From contig CBFHXB010000001.1 of assembly GCA_965659685.1 (NCBI GenBank), positions 164,399 to 228,398 of the forward strand: a stretch of DNA of 64,000 bases, read 5' to 3'. Made by a program: the position numbers and the translations under genes. How positions within the stretch are numbered: position 1 is the stretch's first letter; every line of letters starts with the position of its first letter. The notes under the pieces are model-generated. The model did no database searches and had not been told where the DNA came from. It saw only the letters and a list, made by a program, of their open reading frames with translations. Shown piece by piece: positions 44,559-52,767 of this stretch. This DNA comes from MGIIa-L3 sp11892u. GTDB lineage: Archaea; Thermoplasmatota; Poseidoniia; Poseidoniales; Poseidoniaceae.

Positions 44559-45598
44559 TGGCGTGGACACCCGCATGGTCCAGCAAGGTGAGCCCCCCCG
44601 TGGCCTGCCTCGCTGCAGGCCGAGGATGGAGCATCATCGGTCACGAGCGTCGCTTGACGTTGTTGTCCGATGACGGCGCTCACCGCTGGACCCACGACCT
44701 TCTGTTCACACCGCATCGCGTGGTCGTGGACGGAGCACATCTCGGCGTTCTGGCCGCCCATGGCTTCACCGTTCATCGCTTTGAAGACGGAACGCCGCTC
44801 AACGAGGGACGCGCGGTGAGCCGGGGATTCTCTGCGCTTCTTGCCCGTCCGGGTGGGGGGTGGCTCGCCGCGGGTCGCGAGGGTGACCTTCACCTCTTCA
44901 CCGCCGAGGGTCGGGGACGTTCCCGTGCGCCTCGAGCACCGGTGCGTGCTCTGATTGGATGGCTTGATCGTGATCAGGCCATCGTTCACGACCAAGACGG
45001 GTGCCTTCGGCTTGTGCATGTGGTCAGCGGTGCGGACGTGGCGACCTACGGACAGGACCGCTGGACGTGGGTGTCGTCGTTGGAACGCGATGGCATGCTC
45101 TTGCGAGGTGCGGACGGCCTCCTGCATCTCGGCGTTCCGGGCGGCGCCGGCTGGGACCGTATCGACCGGTTGGAAAGCGAGGTGCTCGAACCCACTTCTG
45201 CGGCCCGGATGGGCACAGGGTGGATTCTTCTGGAACTCGACGGACGAATCATCACCGCACCCGACGCGGACACGGTCCACCAAGGGACGATGATGAACGA
45301 CCCCGTCCTCGTCATTGACGGCGACAGCGATGAAACGCTGTTTGGCGCAACCCGCGACGGCCTCGTCCGTTGCTGGTACGGCGGTGAGCGGGAGCGCATC
45401 GAACGCGAGGCCCGTCGTGCGCTGGTCGCCGACGGCCAACGTGCGGCAGATTGGGCCCAACGCCGTCGGCGGTTCGACGCTGCGGTCGAAGCCGAGGAAC
45501 GAGGGGACTGGTCCACGGCGGGGCTTCACTACGAAGCGTTAGGACGCGACGAGGACGTGCAACGCGTCCGCCGCAAAGGAGGTGATATGGATGGCTGA
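44558..45598 (+). CDS. Beta-propeller-like protein of unknown function
   Basis: 346 residues. Repeated short beta blades with the rhythm G-x-x-x-L/V-x-D-G (for example GWSIIGHERRLTLLSDDGAHRWTHD, GGWLAAGREGDLHLFTAEGRG, DGMLLRGADGLLHLG) suggest a WD40/PQQ-like propeller of about six blades, followed by a charged helical tail. No signal peptide, so it is cytoplasmic. The start overlaps the AAA gene stop by one base, and the stop lies inside the ribosome binding region of the DUF357 gene, indicating a three-gene operon. Likely a protein-protein platform for the AAA protein; this is inferred. Confidence 0.55.
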   Translation: MAWTPAWSSKVSPPVACLAAGRGWSIIGHERRLTLLSDDGAHRWTHDLLFTPHRVVVDGAHLGVLAAHGFTVHRFEDGTPLNEGRAVSRGFSALLARPGGGWLAAGREGDLHLFTAEGRGRSRAPRAPVRALIGWLDRDQAIVHDQDGCLRLVHVVSGADVATYGQDRWTWVSSLERDGMLLRGADGLLHLGVPGGAGWDRIDRLESEVLEPTSAARMGTGWILLELDGRIITAPDADTVHQGTMMNDPVLVIDGDSDETLFGATRDGLVRCWYGGERERIEREARRALVADGQRAADWAQRRRRFDAAVEAEERGDWSTAGLHYEALGRDEDVQRVRRKGGDMDG

Positions 45599-45896
45599 CG
45601 GAGACCACCCGACAGAAGTCACCACCGAACGTGTTCAGCGCTACTTGGACTTGACCGCACGGGCCCGCGCGAAGGCCACGCCAATTCCCAAGGAGGGGAC
45701 TGAGGAGTGGTCCAACCTTGAACGCCTGTTGCGCATGGCGGACGATTATGCCTCGGACGCTGTCCATTTTCTCAAAACAGGCGACCTGGTCCGGGCCTTC
45801 GGCGCCATCAATTATGCCCATGCATGGATCGATGCCGGCGTTCGCCTCCGGTTGTTGGACGGGCACGACGATGACGTGCTCTTCACGCTCCCCTAG
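45591..45896 (+). CDS. DUF357 family protein
   Basis: 101 residues, a compact helical protein. The pattern RVQRYLDLTARARAKA followed by ADDYASDAVHFLKTGDLVRAFGAINYAHAWIDAGVRLRLLD is typical of the archaeal DUF357 family. Function unknown; the family is widespread in Euryarchaeota. The ATG at 45591 is chosen because GGAGGTGA is placed correctly; a GTG three codons earlier overlaps it. The stop overlaps the convergent PIN gene stop by four bases (CTAG). Confidence 0.75.
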   Translation: MADGDHPTEVTTERVQRYLDLTARARAKATPIPKEGTEEWSNLERLLRMADDYASDAVHFLKTGDLVRAFGAINYAHAWIDAGVRLRLLDGHDDDVLFTLP

Positions 45897-46258
45897 GGGT
45901 CGATTCGCCGAAGGCGGTGGCCATCGACGACTTCGATAATGGAGCAACCGGCCTGAATGAGCCGCGTCTTGAGGCCGCGGTCCACGGTCAGCGTGACCGC
46001 GCGAAGGGCGGTGGCCAAGGCCATGATGTGGTCGTCAGGGTGATCCATGTCCTCAGGCGTATCGACCACGGTCGCACGCTCATCGAGCAGGGTCAGCAGC
46101 AAGCCTCGACGCTGCCGGTCAAGCACGGCAAGTTCCATTCGAACTCCCGAGGGAACCAACCACTCGGGCCGCCCCACCAAGGGCATCAAGGCGTGGTCAA
46201 GGTTGACGCTGGCATCGATCGCCGCGGTCCAGCCGCAGGCATCGATGATCAGTTGCAC
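45893..46258 (-). CDS. PIN-domain protein, FCF1-like
   Basis: 121 residues. A small nuclease-fold protein with LIIDACGW at the N-terminus, the acidic VRMELAVLD, DDHIMALA and TVDRGLKTRL, which supply the conserved Asp/Glu residues of the PIN active site. Archaeal genes with this fold next to aIF2 gamma are usually related to FCF1/Nob1-type ribosomal RNA processing nucleases, and this position (S6e, aIF2 gamma, PIN) is conserved in archaea. Confidence 0.8.
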   Translation of the reverse strand: MQLIIDACGWTAAIDASVNLDHALMPLVGRPEWLVPSGVRMELAVLDRQRRGLLLTLLDERATVVDTPEDMDHPDDHIMALATALRAVTLTVDRGLKTRLIQAGCSIIEVVDGHRLRRIDP

Positions 46259-46267
46259 GTGCTCGCC

Positions 46268-47506
46268 TCAGACGATGGTGGCGTGTCCAATGAGTCGCCA
46301 TCGGGAACCGGTACGTCGCGAAATCGAGACCCTTTGGCCAGCGTCCGCACAAATTGGGAGGCGAAGTTGGAGTGTCGCCTGGTTCTTTTCGACGTTCTTC
46401 ACGACGCCCACGGAGGTCGCCGTGGCAACGTTCACCATCAGCATCTCGTTGTTGCGAAGGCGGTGAATGCGCTCGGGGGCCTCGCCGTCTCCAGCGACCA
46501 TCGTGGCCATGAGGTCCACGTCGACCCGAATGGTGTCGCGGATTTCTGGGAGGTCGCCGCTGAGCGCGATGACCTGTCCGCTGAGGTTGTCCGCCGTGGT
46601 GGTGGCGGGGTCGAGTTTCGTCGCGATGCCCACCAATCCACCTGCATGAGCCGTGTCGAGGCTCAATCCCCCGCCTTGGATGCTGCTGATGGTGGCTTCA
46701 ATGGGTTCCCAGACGGTTTTGTTGCCTTCTCCAGATCGGCGACCGGGCGCGATTTGCACTTTGTCCCCGATCGAAAAGGTCCCTTCCACAATGCTGCCAC
46801 CGATGACGCCTCCACGCATTTTGCCTGGGCGGGTTCCGGGACGGTTGATGTCGAAGGAGCGGGCCACGTGCATGACACTGCGCTTGTCTGCGGAGCGGTC
46901 TGGTGTGGGGATGAAGGCCTCAATGGCAGAAATCAGCACGTCGAGGTTGACGTCATGGTGAGCAGAGACCGGGATGATTGGGGCATTTTCGGCAATGGTG
47001 CCCTTGAGGAATTCCGTGATTTCCGCATGGGACTCAAGCGCACGCTCTCGCGTGACTAGGTCGATTTTGTTCTGCACGATGACGATGTTTTCGATGCCTG
47101 CGATTTCCAAAGCCATCAGGTGCTCACGGGTCTGAGGTTGGGGGCACGTTTCGTTGGCGGCGACCATGAGGAGCGCCCCGTCCATGAGGGATGCACCCGT
47201 GATCATGATGGCCATGAGGGTCTCGTGGCCGGGGGCGTCAACGAAGGAGACGACCCGTTGCAGTTCCTCGTCAACGTCCTTGCCTCCGTCGGGTCGACGG
47301 CCAAGCGGGTAGTGTGCCCCGTCGTCCGTTTTGTAAAAGGCCGTGTCGGCGTATCCGAGTTTGATGGAGATGCCGCGCTTGCGTTCTTCCGAGTGCGTGT
47401 CGGTCCACACGCCGGACAGCGCTTGCGTCAAGGTCGTCTTGCCGTGGTCGACGTGACCGACGAGGCCGATGTTGACCTCGGGCTGGCGCGGGAGTCGACG
47501 TGCCAT
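46268..47506 (-). CDS. Translation initiation factor aIF2 subunit gamma
   Basis: 412 residues. GTPase subunit that carries initiator Met-tRNA to the small ribosomal subunit. G1 is GHVDHGKT (17-24), G3 VDAPGHE, G4 NKIDLV and G5 PVSAHHD. The loop that in most archaea and eukaryotes holds a Cys4 zinc knuckle here reads FYKTDDGAHYPLGRRPDGG, with no cysteine. The rest, including the two beta-barrel domains, is normal. The ATG at 47506 has AAGGAG upstream. Gene order S6e, aIF2 gamma, PIN is typical for archaea. Confidence 0.95.
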   Translation of the reverse strand: MARRLPRQPEVNIGLVGHVDHGKTTLTQALSGVWTDTHSEERKRGISIKLGYADTAFYKTDDGAHYPLGRRPDGGKDVDEELQRVVSFVDAPGHETLMAIMITGASLMDGALLMVAANETCPQPQTREHLMALEIAGIENIVIVQNKIDLVTRERALESHAEITEFLKGTIAENAPIIPVSAHHDVNLDVLISAIEAFIPTPDRSADKRSVMHVARSFDINRPGTRPGKMRGGVIGGSIVEGTFSIGDKVQIAPGRRSGEGNKTVWEPIEATISSIQGGGLSLDTAHAGGLVGIATKLDPATTTADNLSGQVIALSGDLPEIRDTIRVDVDLMATMVAGDGEAPERIHRLRNNEMLMVNVATATSVGVVKNVEKNQATLQLRLPICADAGQRVSISRRTGSRWRLIGHATIV

Positions 47507-47544
47507 CGCTCCCACTCCTTCGTGCTCGACGTCCCTCTCGGGGT

Positions 47545-48027
47545 TCACTCCGCGGCCGGTTCCTCGTCGGCACCGAAGATGGCGTCAAGCGCCTTGTTTC
47601 CGGCTTCGACGACCTTGAGGTTAATCTGACGCGTGTCTTGCGTCACCGTGTTGCCACGGAAGTTGCGTCGGCGACGCAGCCCGTCGGGAACGTAGCGGAA
47701 GGTCCGCTTCTCGCCCTTCTTGGTCTTCTGGACCAGCTTGTGGCCCTTGTATCCCGTCGAGGCGGTGACCAGCACCGACTGGCGAGATCCGCCGTCGAGG
47801 TCGCGGCGCATGGGGGTCCCGGTCTTGTCCGAGCCGCCCGTGATTTCCAACTTGTAGCCGTTGAGGGCCGTTTCACCTTCACCGACGAAGATGCCGTCAA
47901 CGACATCGCCGATGCGCTTTCCGAGGAATTGTGCGTGGTTGTTGCCGGAAATCGTGACGTTGTACGAACGGCCGTTGTTGGCCGGGTTCGTGTCGTTCAC
48001 GACGGCAATGAATTCTCCATCAGCCAT
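47545..48027 (-). CDS. rps6e: Ribosomal protein S6e
   Basis: 160 residues. Small-subunit protein found in archaea and eukaryotes. GNNHAQFLGKRIGDVVDG, the GYKLEITGGSDKTGTPMRRDLDG block and KGEKRTFRYVPDGLRRRRNFRGNTV are diagnostic. The C-terminus is slightly extended and acidic. The ATG at 48027 has GGTGATG just upstream and a TATA-like box about 40 bases upstream. First of the run S6e, aIF2 gamma, PIN. Confidence 0.95.
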   Translation of the reverse strand: MADGEFIAVVNDTNPANNGRSYNVTISGNNHAQFLGKRIGDVVDGIFVGEGETALNGYKLEITGGSDKTGTPMRRDLDGGSRQSVLVTASTGYKGHKLVQKTKKGEKRTFRYVPDGLRRRRNFRGNTVTQDTRQINLKVVEAGNKALDAIFGADEEPAAE

Positions 48028-48064
48028 GAGCATCACCAAGGTGCAGTCCGCCGACATGCGGCCT

Positions 48065-48072
48065 CTATTTAT
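48065..48072 (-). promoter_or_regulatory. TATA box for rps6e operon
   Basis: On the minus strand CATAAATAGAG is a strong archaeal TATA match. It would start transcription about 15 bases before the ATG at 48027, leaving room for the GGTGATG ribosome binding site. Confidence 0.5.
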
Positions 48073-48095
48073 GCTCACCGGAGTGAAAACGGGCC

Positions 48096-49277
48096 TCAGC
48101 GCCGCCGCCTCGGGACCTCATCTTCGATCCTTGGGATGAGGTCAGCGGGCAAAACGGTGGGCATCGTCACGTGGGTGGTTCGTCCTCGTCCAGAGCCGAC
48201 CGGGGCCACACGGGTGGCGACCAAGCCCTTTGCTTCGATCTCCTTGACGATCTTCCAGATGGTCGTGTGGCTTCGGGGATTGGTCTCGTGTTCTTCGCAA
48301 ACCACGGCGTACAGCTGGTCGATGTCGCCGCTGGTGATGTGGTCTGCTCGTCGAAGCCGGCGCGCGATGGCCAAGAGCACCAGAAGTTGGTGAAGGTTCA
48401 ATTCGTCCACCAAACCGTCGGCATGGGTGCTGGGCAATTCTGCCGCAGCCCGTTGCACGTCGTCGGCCCGCAATTCACGCCGGCCGTCAGATTCTGCGTT
48501 CCGTACGGCGGTGTCGAGCAATTCGATGGCGGCACGCGCGTCGCCGTTGGTGGATGCCGCTTCTGCGATCAGGTCGATGTGCGTGTCCTGCCACGAGCCG
48601 GGCCGTAGGGCCAGCAAGGCCCGCTGATTCGCGATGGCCGCCAACTCCCTGTGGTTGTACGCGGGAATGCGAAGGTGATTGGACGCACCGAGGCGTGAGA
48701 TGACGGCCCCTTCCAACACGTCGAGGATGTGCTCTTGGCTGATGAGGATGAGCGAAAGCGTGCCTTCCGATGCGGCGTCCTCGTCAATGCGAAGCAGGTG
48801 GTAGAGGATGTCATTCCCAGCACGTCGCAGGAGGTGGTCCACCTCGTCGAGCACGACGATAAGATGGCCGCGGCGTGCAGATACCAAGCGCCGAATGCTG
48901 GCCAACAACTCGCCGCTTGAGAGCCCACGGTCCGGGTGCCGTTCGTCCATCTGCGCGACGATCTTGTGCATCACTTGCATCGTGGTGTTCTCGTTTCGGC
49001 AATTGATGTGGGCGACGGCGATGTCTCGGGTGCCGATGAGGTGGCGGGCCACGTCGTCGCAGAAACGCCGAACAAGGCTGGTTTTGCCGCTTCCAACCGG
49101 GCCGGTGATCACCGCACGGCCAGAGCCACTGGCGTGGCCGAGGCTCGAGAAACGGCCTGCCAAAGCACGTTGAAGTTCGTCACGCTCAACCAATTGAGCG
49201 GGCAGGTAATCGAAACCGAGGGGGGTCGGGTCCAGCAGGATGAGGCCTGCTCCGATGGCATCGAGGTAGTCCACCAT
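48096..49277 (-). CDS. cdc6: Orc1/Cdc6 replication initiator
   Basis: 393 residues. AAA+ origin-binding protein. The opening GFDYLPAQLVERDELQRALAGRF fits the family, Walker A is GPVGSGKT (59-66), Walker B is LIVVLDEVDHLL, sensor 1 is LSLILISQE, and a C-terminal winged helix (about 300-393) binds origin DNA. Start at 49277 agrees with the family. The gap upstream is only 47 bases and holds no repeats, so an origin does not appear to lie directly next to this gene. Followed by S6e. Confidence 0.93.
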   Translation of the reverse strand: MVDYLDAIGAGLILLDPTPLGFDYLPAQLVERDELQRALAGRFSSLGHASGSGRAVITGPVGSGKTSLVRRFCDDVARHLIGTRDIAVAHINCRNENTTMQVMHKIVAQMDERHPDRGLSSGELLASIRRLVSARRGHLIVVLDEVDHLLRRAGNDILYHLLRIDEDAASEGTLSLILISQEHILDVLEGAVISRLGASNHLRIPAYNHRELAAIANQRALLALRPGSWQDTHIDLIAEAASTNGDARAAIELLDTAVRNAESDGRRELRADDVQRAAAELPSTHADGLVDELNLHQLLVLLAIARRLRRADHITSGDIDQLYAVVCEEHETNPRSHTTIWKIVKEIEAKGLVATRVAPVGSGRGRTTHVTMPTVLPADLIPRIEDEVPRRRR

Positions 49278-49324
49278 AACATAGCAACAACGACGACAGC
49301 CGTTCTTGAACATGCTCCCCCGCA

Positions 49325-50431
49325 TCAGGGGATTTCATCGAAGCGGTAACCCTCGCCCCAGTCCTTCTCTCCAAGGGTCACTTCGAGCTCAAAAGGCGTG
49401 ATCAGCGGCTTGGCGTACTTGACGGCATCATCGATGGCGATGCGTGGGCAGGCCGTGTTGACAAAGGCGTCCACTGGGTAGAAGTCAATGAGTTCAGGGC
49501 CGACGTGCTCGAGGGCGAGCAGGTACCCCTTCTTTCCGTGGCGCTCGAGCATGCGCTTCATTCGAAGGGCGAGGGTGCGGCGCATTTGACCGGGTTTCTC
49601 GCCGATGAGGATGCCGTAGCGCTCCGCGTCTTGGCAGGCCATGATCAGTCCGAAGCGCTGGCGTAGGATGCGTTCGATCCGCTGCAGCGACATCTCCGTC
49701 GCTTCACCGGTGTAGGGGTCGAGCATGGCGAGCGGCTTGCCCGTGTGCAGGACCAGTCCGATGGGATGGAAATCGCCGCTGCCGAGGAAGAGGTAGTGGC
49801 CGATGCTGTCGTCGTCGCCGGAGTAGTTGCACCCGAGCACTTGCCCTGGGAAGGTGAGACGGGCGCCGCCAAGGGGGACGGTGACGTCGAATCCCGCGGC
49901 TTCCAGCCGTTCGCAGAAGGTCGGGAGCAGGTGGAGGTGCTGGATGGACCCTACGAGACCCAGCTTCACGTCGGAAAGGGCCGCGGTTCGGCCAACGGCG
50001 TCGAGGAAGCGCTCCTGCGCTTCTTCTTCAGAAAGCGGCGCATCAGAGCCGCCTTCCAAACGTTGCCTGGCGCCTTCCCGGTGGGCGTGAAGGATCGGCA
50101 AAACGGGTTGCAACTCAGGGTCGCCTTCGTAGGTGACGTCGATGAATTGGGTGGGCATGCCCGAATCGATGTTCATCTGGGAGTGGCCCATGTGGGCCAC
50201 CAATTCGACGCCCATCATCTGCATCTTGTCGTGCACCAAATCGCAGGCTCCGTAACACGGGTCTGCGGCGAGCACCACTTTGGCGCTGGTGTCGGTTTCA
50301 ATGGTGTCCATCATCTCCAAGGCCTGCATCTTGAGGCCTTCAGGAACCTGCAACGCGATGAGGCGATGGTCGCCGTCCTTGATACGCTCCATCAACTCCT
50401 CGAGTTGGAAATCATGACGGTTGAGGTCCAT
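49325..50431 (-). CDS. dph2: Diphthamide synthase radical-SAM subunit Dph2
   Basis: 368 residues. [4Fe-4S] enzyme that transfers the 3-amino-3-carboxypropyl group of SAM to a histidine of elongation factor 2. The three cluster cysteines typical of archaeal Dph2 are in DPCYGACD (C59), VLGCNYSGD and NTACPRIAIDD. QVPEGLKMQALEMMDTI opens the catalytic part. It is co-oriented with the phosphoribosyltransferase upstream (34-base gap). Confidence 0.93.
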   Translation of the reverse strand: MDLNRHDFQLEELMERIKDGDHRLIALQVPEGLKMQALEMMDTIETDTSAKVVLAADPCYGACDLVHDKMQMMGVELVAHMGHSQMNIDSGMPTQFIDVTYEGDPELQPVLPILHAHREGARQRLEGGSDAPLSEEEAQERFLDAVGRTAALSDVKLGLVGSIQHLHLLPTFCERLEAAGFDVTVPLGGARLTFPGQVLGCNYSGDDDSIGHYLFLGSGDFHPIGLVLHTGKPLAMLDPYTGEATEMSLQRIERILRQRFGLIMACQDAERYGILIGEKPGQMRRTLALRMKRMLERHGKKGYLLALEHVGPELIDFYPVDAFVNTACPRIAIDDAVKYAKPLITPFELEVTLGEKDWGEGYRFDEIP

Positions 50432-50465
50432 GGCGCTCCCAAGGGGCCGTCACGCCGTCCCGTTT

Positions 50466-51053
50466 TCAAGCCATGCTCGTCGCAGGGCGGGTCACGACGC
50501 GCCCGTCCACCACGTCCAACGCGATCAGGGCGGACAGGTCGAGGTCCGGCTCCTCTTCATGCAAGTCCGCCAAGCCAGGTCCTTTCTCCACGACGATGAC
50601 GACCTGGGTCACTTCGGCACCGCAGCGGCGGATGCCGTCGATCACGGCCCGGAGGGTGCCTCCGGTGGACAACACGTCATCGACGATCAGCACGCGCTCT
50701 CCAGGGCGCACGTCATTGAGGTACATCGCGCCCTTCGAATAGCCCGTGCTTTGGTCCACGACCACTTCGCCTTCGAGGCCGTAGGCTCGTTTTCGAGCGA
50801 CCACGAGCGGGCGGTCGTGACCCACGGCGAGCGGCGCGGTCAACGGCAATCCCATCGCTTCGATGCCAAGGATGAGGTCCACCTCTTCCCAATGGACCCG
50901 GTCGCCGATGAGTTCAACGATGGCAGAAAGCACGTCACCGTCCAATCGAGGAACGCCGTCCGTCACAGGGTGGACGAAGTAGGGATAGCCGTCCTTCCAC
51001 ACGATGGGTGCGGCTTCAAGTGACGCAGTCAGCCGTTGCATCGCGTCCTTCAT
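50466..51053 (-). CDS. hpt: Hypoxanthine/guanine phosphoribosyltransferase, archaeal Hpt-like
   Basis: 195 residues. Purine salvage enzyme. The opening PIVWKDGYPYFVHPVTDGVPRL and the TEAMG-like GIEAMGLPLTAPLA segment are close to the archaeal Hpt family. The PRPP-binding motif is VLIVDDVLSTGGT, and VVDQSTGYSKGAMYLND completes the active site. A related adenine transferase or a GfcR-like purine sensor cannot be fully ruled out, as these families are similar. Confidence 0.82.
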   Translation of the reverse strand: MKDAMQRLTASLEAAPIVWKDGYPYFVHPVTDGVPRLDGDVLSAIVELIGDRVHWEEVDLILGIEAMGLPLTAPLAVGHDRPLVVARKRAYGLEGEVVVDQSTGYSKGAMYLNDVRPGERVLIVDDVLSTGGTLRAVIDGIRRCGAEVTQVVIVVEKGPGLADLHEEEPDLDLSALIALDVVDGRVVTRPATSMA

Positions 51054-51089
51054 GCCCCATGCTGTCCCAAGATGGGACTTAGCCTTGGC

Positions 51090-51554
51090 TCACGCCTCTT
51101 GGAGGAATTCGATGTATTCGTCCGCCTCGAGAAGGGCATCGTCGGCGTCGGCGTGGGGTTCGATGATGAGCACCCAGCCGTTGTCGTAGGGTGAGTCGTT
51201 GATTGTCTCAGGCGTGCTTTCCAGTTCACCGTTGACTTCGGTGACACGCAGGGAGAACGGTGAGGTGAATCGCAGCGCCTCATATTCCGTGCGCAACGAG
51301 AACAACACGTCGCCTTCGCCAATTTCCTGCCCTTGGTCGGGGAGGTTGACGCGCAGGACAGCACCGGCATCGGCCAGCAAGTACTCACTGATGCCGATCA
51401 TCACCCGTTCGTCCTTGACGTCTTGGAACCAAAGGTGGGCGTTTGAATATCGTCGGTTGTGTGCGATGGTGAACTCGATGTCCTCCTCGTCCATATCGCC
51501 GCGTTCAAGACGCGGTATTTGAATGCCACCAAAGACGCGCTTAGGCGTGGGCAC
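51090..51554 (-). CDS. Glycine cleavage H-protein-like, without lipoyl lysine
   Basis: 154 residues. The fold matches GcvH: NAHLWFQDV, GISEYLLADAGAVLRVNLPDQG, SPFSLRVTEVNGELESTPETINDSPYDNGWVLIIEP. In true H-protein a lysine in an E-S-V-K-A context carries lipoate; here the region reads SLRTEYEALRFTSP and contains no lysine from residue 80 to the end of the barrel. So it cannot be lipoylated in the usual way and may be a sensor or a scaffold. The start is GTG at 51554, or an ATG at 51494. No other glycine-cleavage genes are in the window. Confidence 0.7.
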   Translation of the reverse strand: MPTPKRVFGGIQIPRLERGDMDEEDIEFTIAHNRRYSNAHLWFQDVKDERVMIGISEYLLADAGAVLRVNLPDQGQEIGEGDVLFSLRTEYEALRFTSPFSLRVTEVNGELESTPETINDSPYDNGWVLIIEPHADADDALLEADEYIEFLQEA

Positions 51555-51597
51555 ATGCTTGAAGAGCCGAGGTCCCCTGCTTTGAACGGGTGAGCCA

Positions 51598-52767
51598 ATG
51601 GACTTCCTCGAAAGCGAAGAAAACGAAATGATTCGTGAAATGGTCCGTGATTTTGCGGAGACGGTGCTGGCCCCGACCGCAGAGAGCAGGGACCACGATC
51701 AGCGGCCGCCTGTCGAGGAATGGCAAGCCTTCCTCGAACTCGGCCTTCAAGGGGTCACGGTGCCCGATGAATACGGCGGCGCCAAGCTCAACGACATCGC
51801 TGAAGCGATCATCGTGGAAGAACTGGCGCGCGTTGACCCCTCCTTCGCCGTCATGTTCTGCGTCCATGTCGGGCTCTGCGCGATGACGATCAACCTCCAC
51901 GGCACCGAGGAACAGAAGCAGGCTTACCTTCCTCGCCTCGCCGCAGGTGAGGTGGGCGCCTACTCGCTCAGTGAGGCCGGCGCGGGCACCGACGCCGCGG
52001 CGATGGTTTGCCGAGCAAAGCTCAGCGACGACGGCACCCATTACCTCCTGAACGGGGAAAAGATGTGGGTGACCAATGGAGCACAGGCCGGCATCTACGT
52101 GCTCTTTGCAAAGGACGTCGGCCACCCCGACTATGGGGTCAAAAAGCACGGCGGGTCCACCGCATTCATCGTCGAGCAGGCCTTCGAAGGCCTCACCGTC
52201 GGGAAGAAGGAGGACAAACTTGGTATCCGCTCATCCGACACTTGCACCCTCGTCCTTGAGAACTGCAAAGTGCCTGTCGAGAACGTCCTGAAGGGCGCGG
52301 GCAACGGTTTCCCCATCGCCATGAACGCCCTGGACAACAGCAGGATTGGCATCGCTGCTCAGGCCCTCGGCATTGCGCAAGGGGCCTACGAAGCCGCCCT
52401 CAAGTACGCCCATGAGCGCGAGACCTTCGGGAAACCGATTGTGGCTCACCAAATGATCACCGCGTATTTGGCCGACATGGCCACACAGATCGACGCCGCT
52501 CGCCTGCTCGTGTACCGTGCCGCTTGGGCAAAGCAGCACCACTACGAGGACGACGGACCCCGTCACAGCAAAGAAGCCAGCATGGCGAAACTCTTCGCCG
52601 GAGACACGGCGATGTGGGTTGCAGAGCGCGCCATCCAAGTGCTCGGTGGCTATGGCTACACCAAGGAATTCCCGGTCGAACGCTTCTTCCGCGACGCGAA
52701 AATCACCCAAATTTACGAAGGCACGCAAGAGGTTCAGCGCCTCGTCATTGCACGGTCTCTGCGCTGA
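51598..52767 (+). CDS. Acyl-CoA dehydrogenase
   Basis: 389 residues. FAD enzyme of fatty-acid or branched-chain acid oxidation. YSLSEAGAGTDAAAM and MWVTNGAQA match the two flavin-binding signatures, GTQEVQRLVIARSL is the family end with the catalytic glutamate in QIYEGTQE, and RETFGKPI lies between. Length is typical. Single gene, with GGTGAG before the ATG; no partner ETF genes nearby. Substrate unclear; short-chain acyl-CoA is most likely. Confidence 0.92.
   Translation: MDFLESEENEMIREMVRDFAETVLAPTAESRDHDQRPPVEEWQAFLELGLQGVTVPDEYGGAKLNDIAEAIIVEELARVDPSFAVMFCVHVGLCAMTINLHGTEEQKQAYLPRLAAGEVGAYSLSEAGAGTDAAAMVCRAKLSDDGTHYLLNGEKMWVTNGAQAGIYVLFAKDVGHPDYGVKKHGGSTAFIVEQAFEGLTVGKKEDKLGIRSSDTCTLVLENCKVPVENVLKGAGNGFPIAMNALDNSRIGIAAQALGIAQGAYEAALKYAHERETFGKPIVAHQMITAYLADMATQIDAARLLVYRAAWAKQHHYEDDGPRHSKEASMAKLFAGDTAMWVAERAIQVLGGYGYTKEFPVERFFRDAKITQIYEGTQEVQRLVIARSLR

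Noticed and set aside
51064..51078. GTCCC-AAGAT-GGGAC hairpin as terminator of the H-protein-like gene.
   Set aside because: Only five base pairs and no T tract on the relevant strand; too weak to call.
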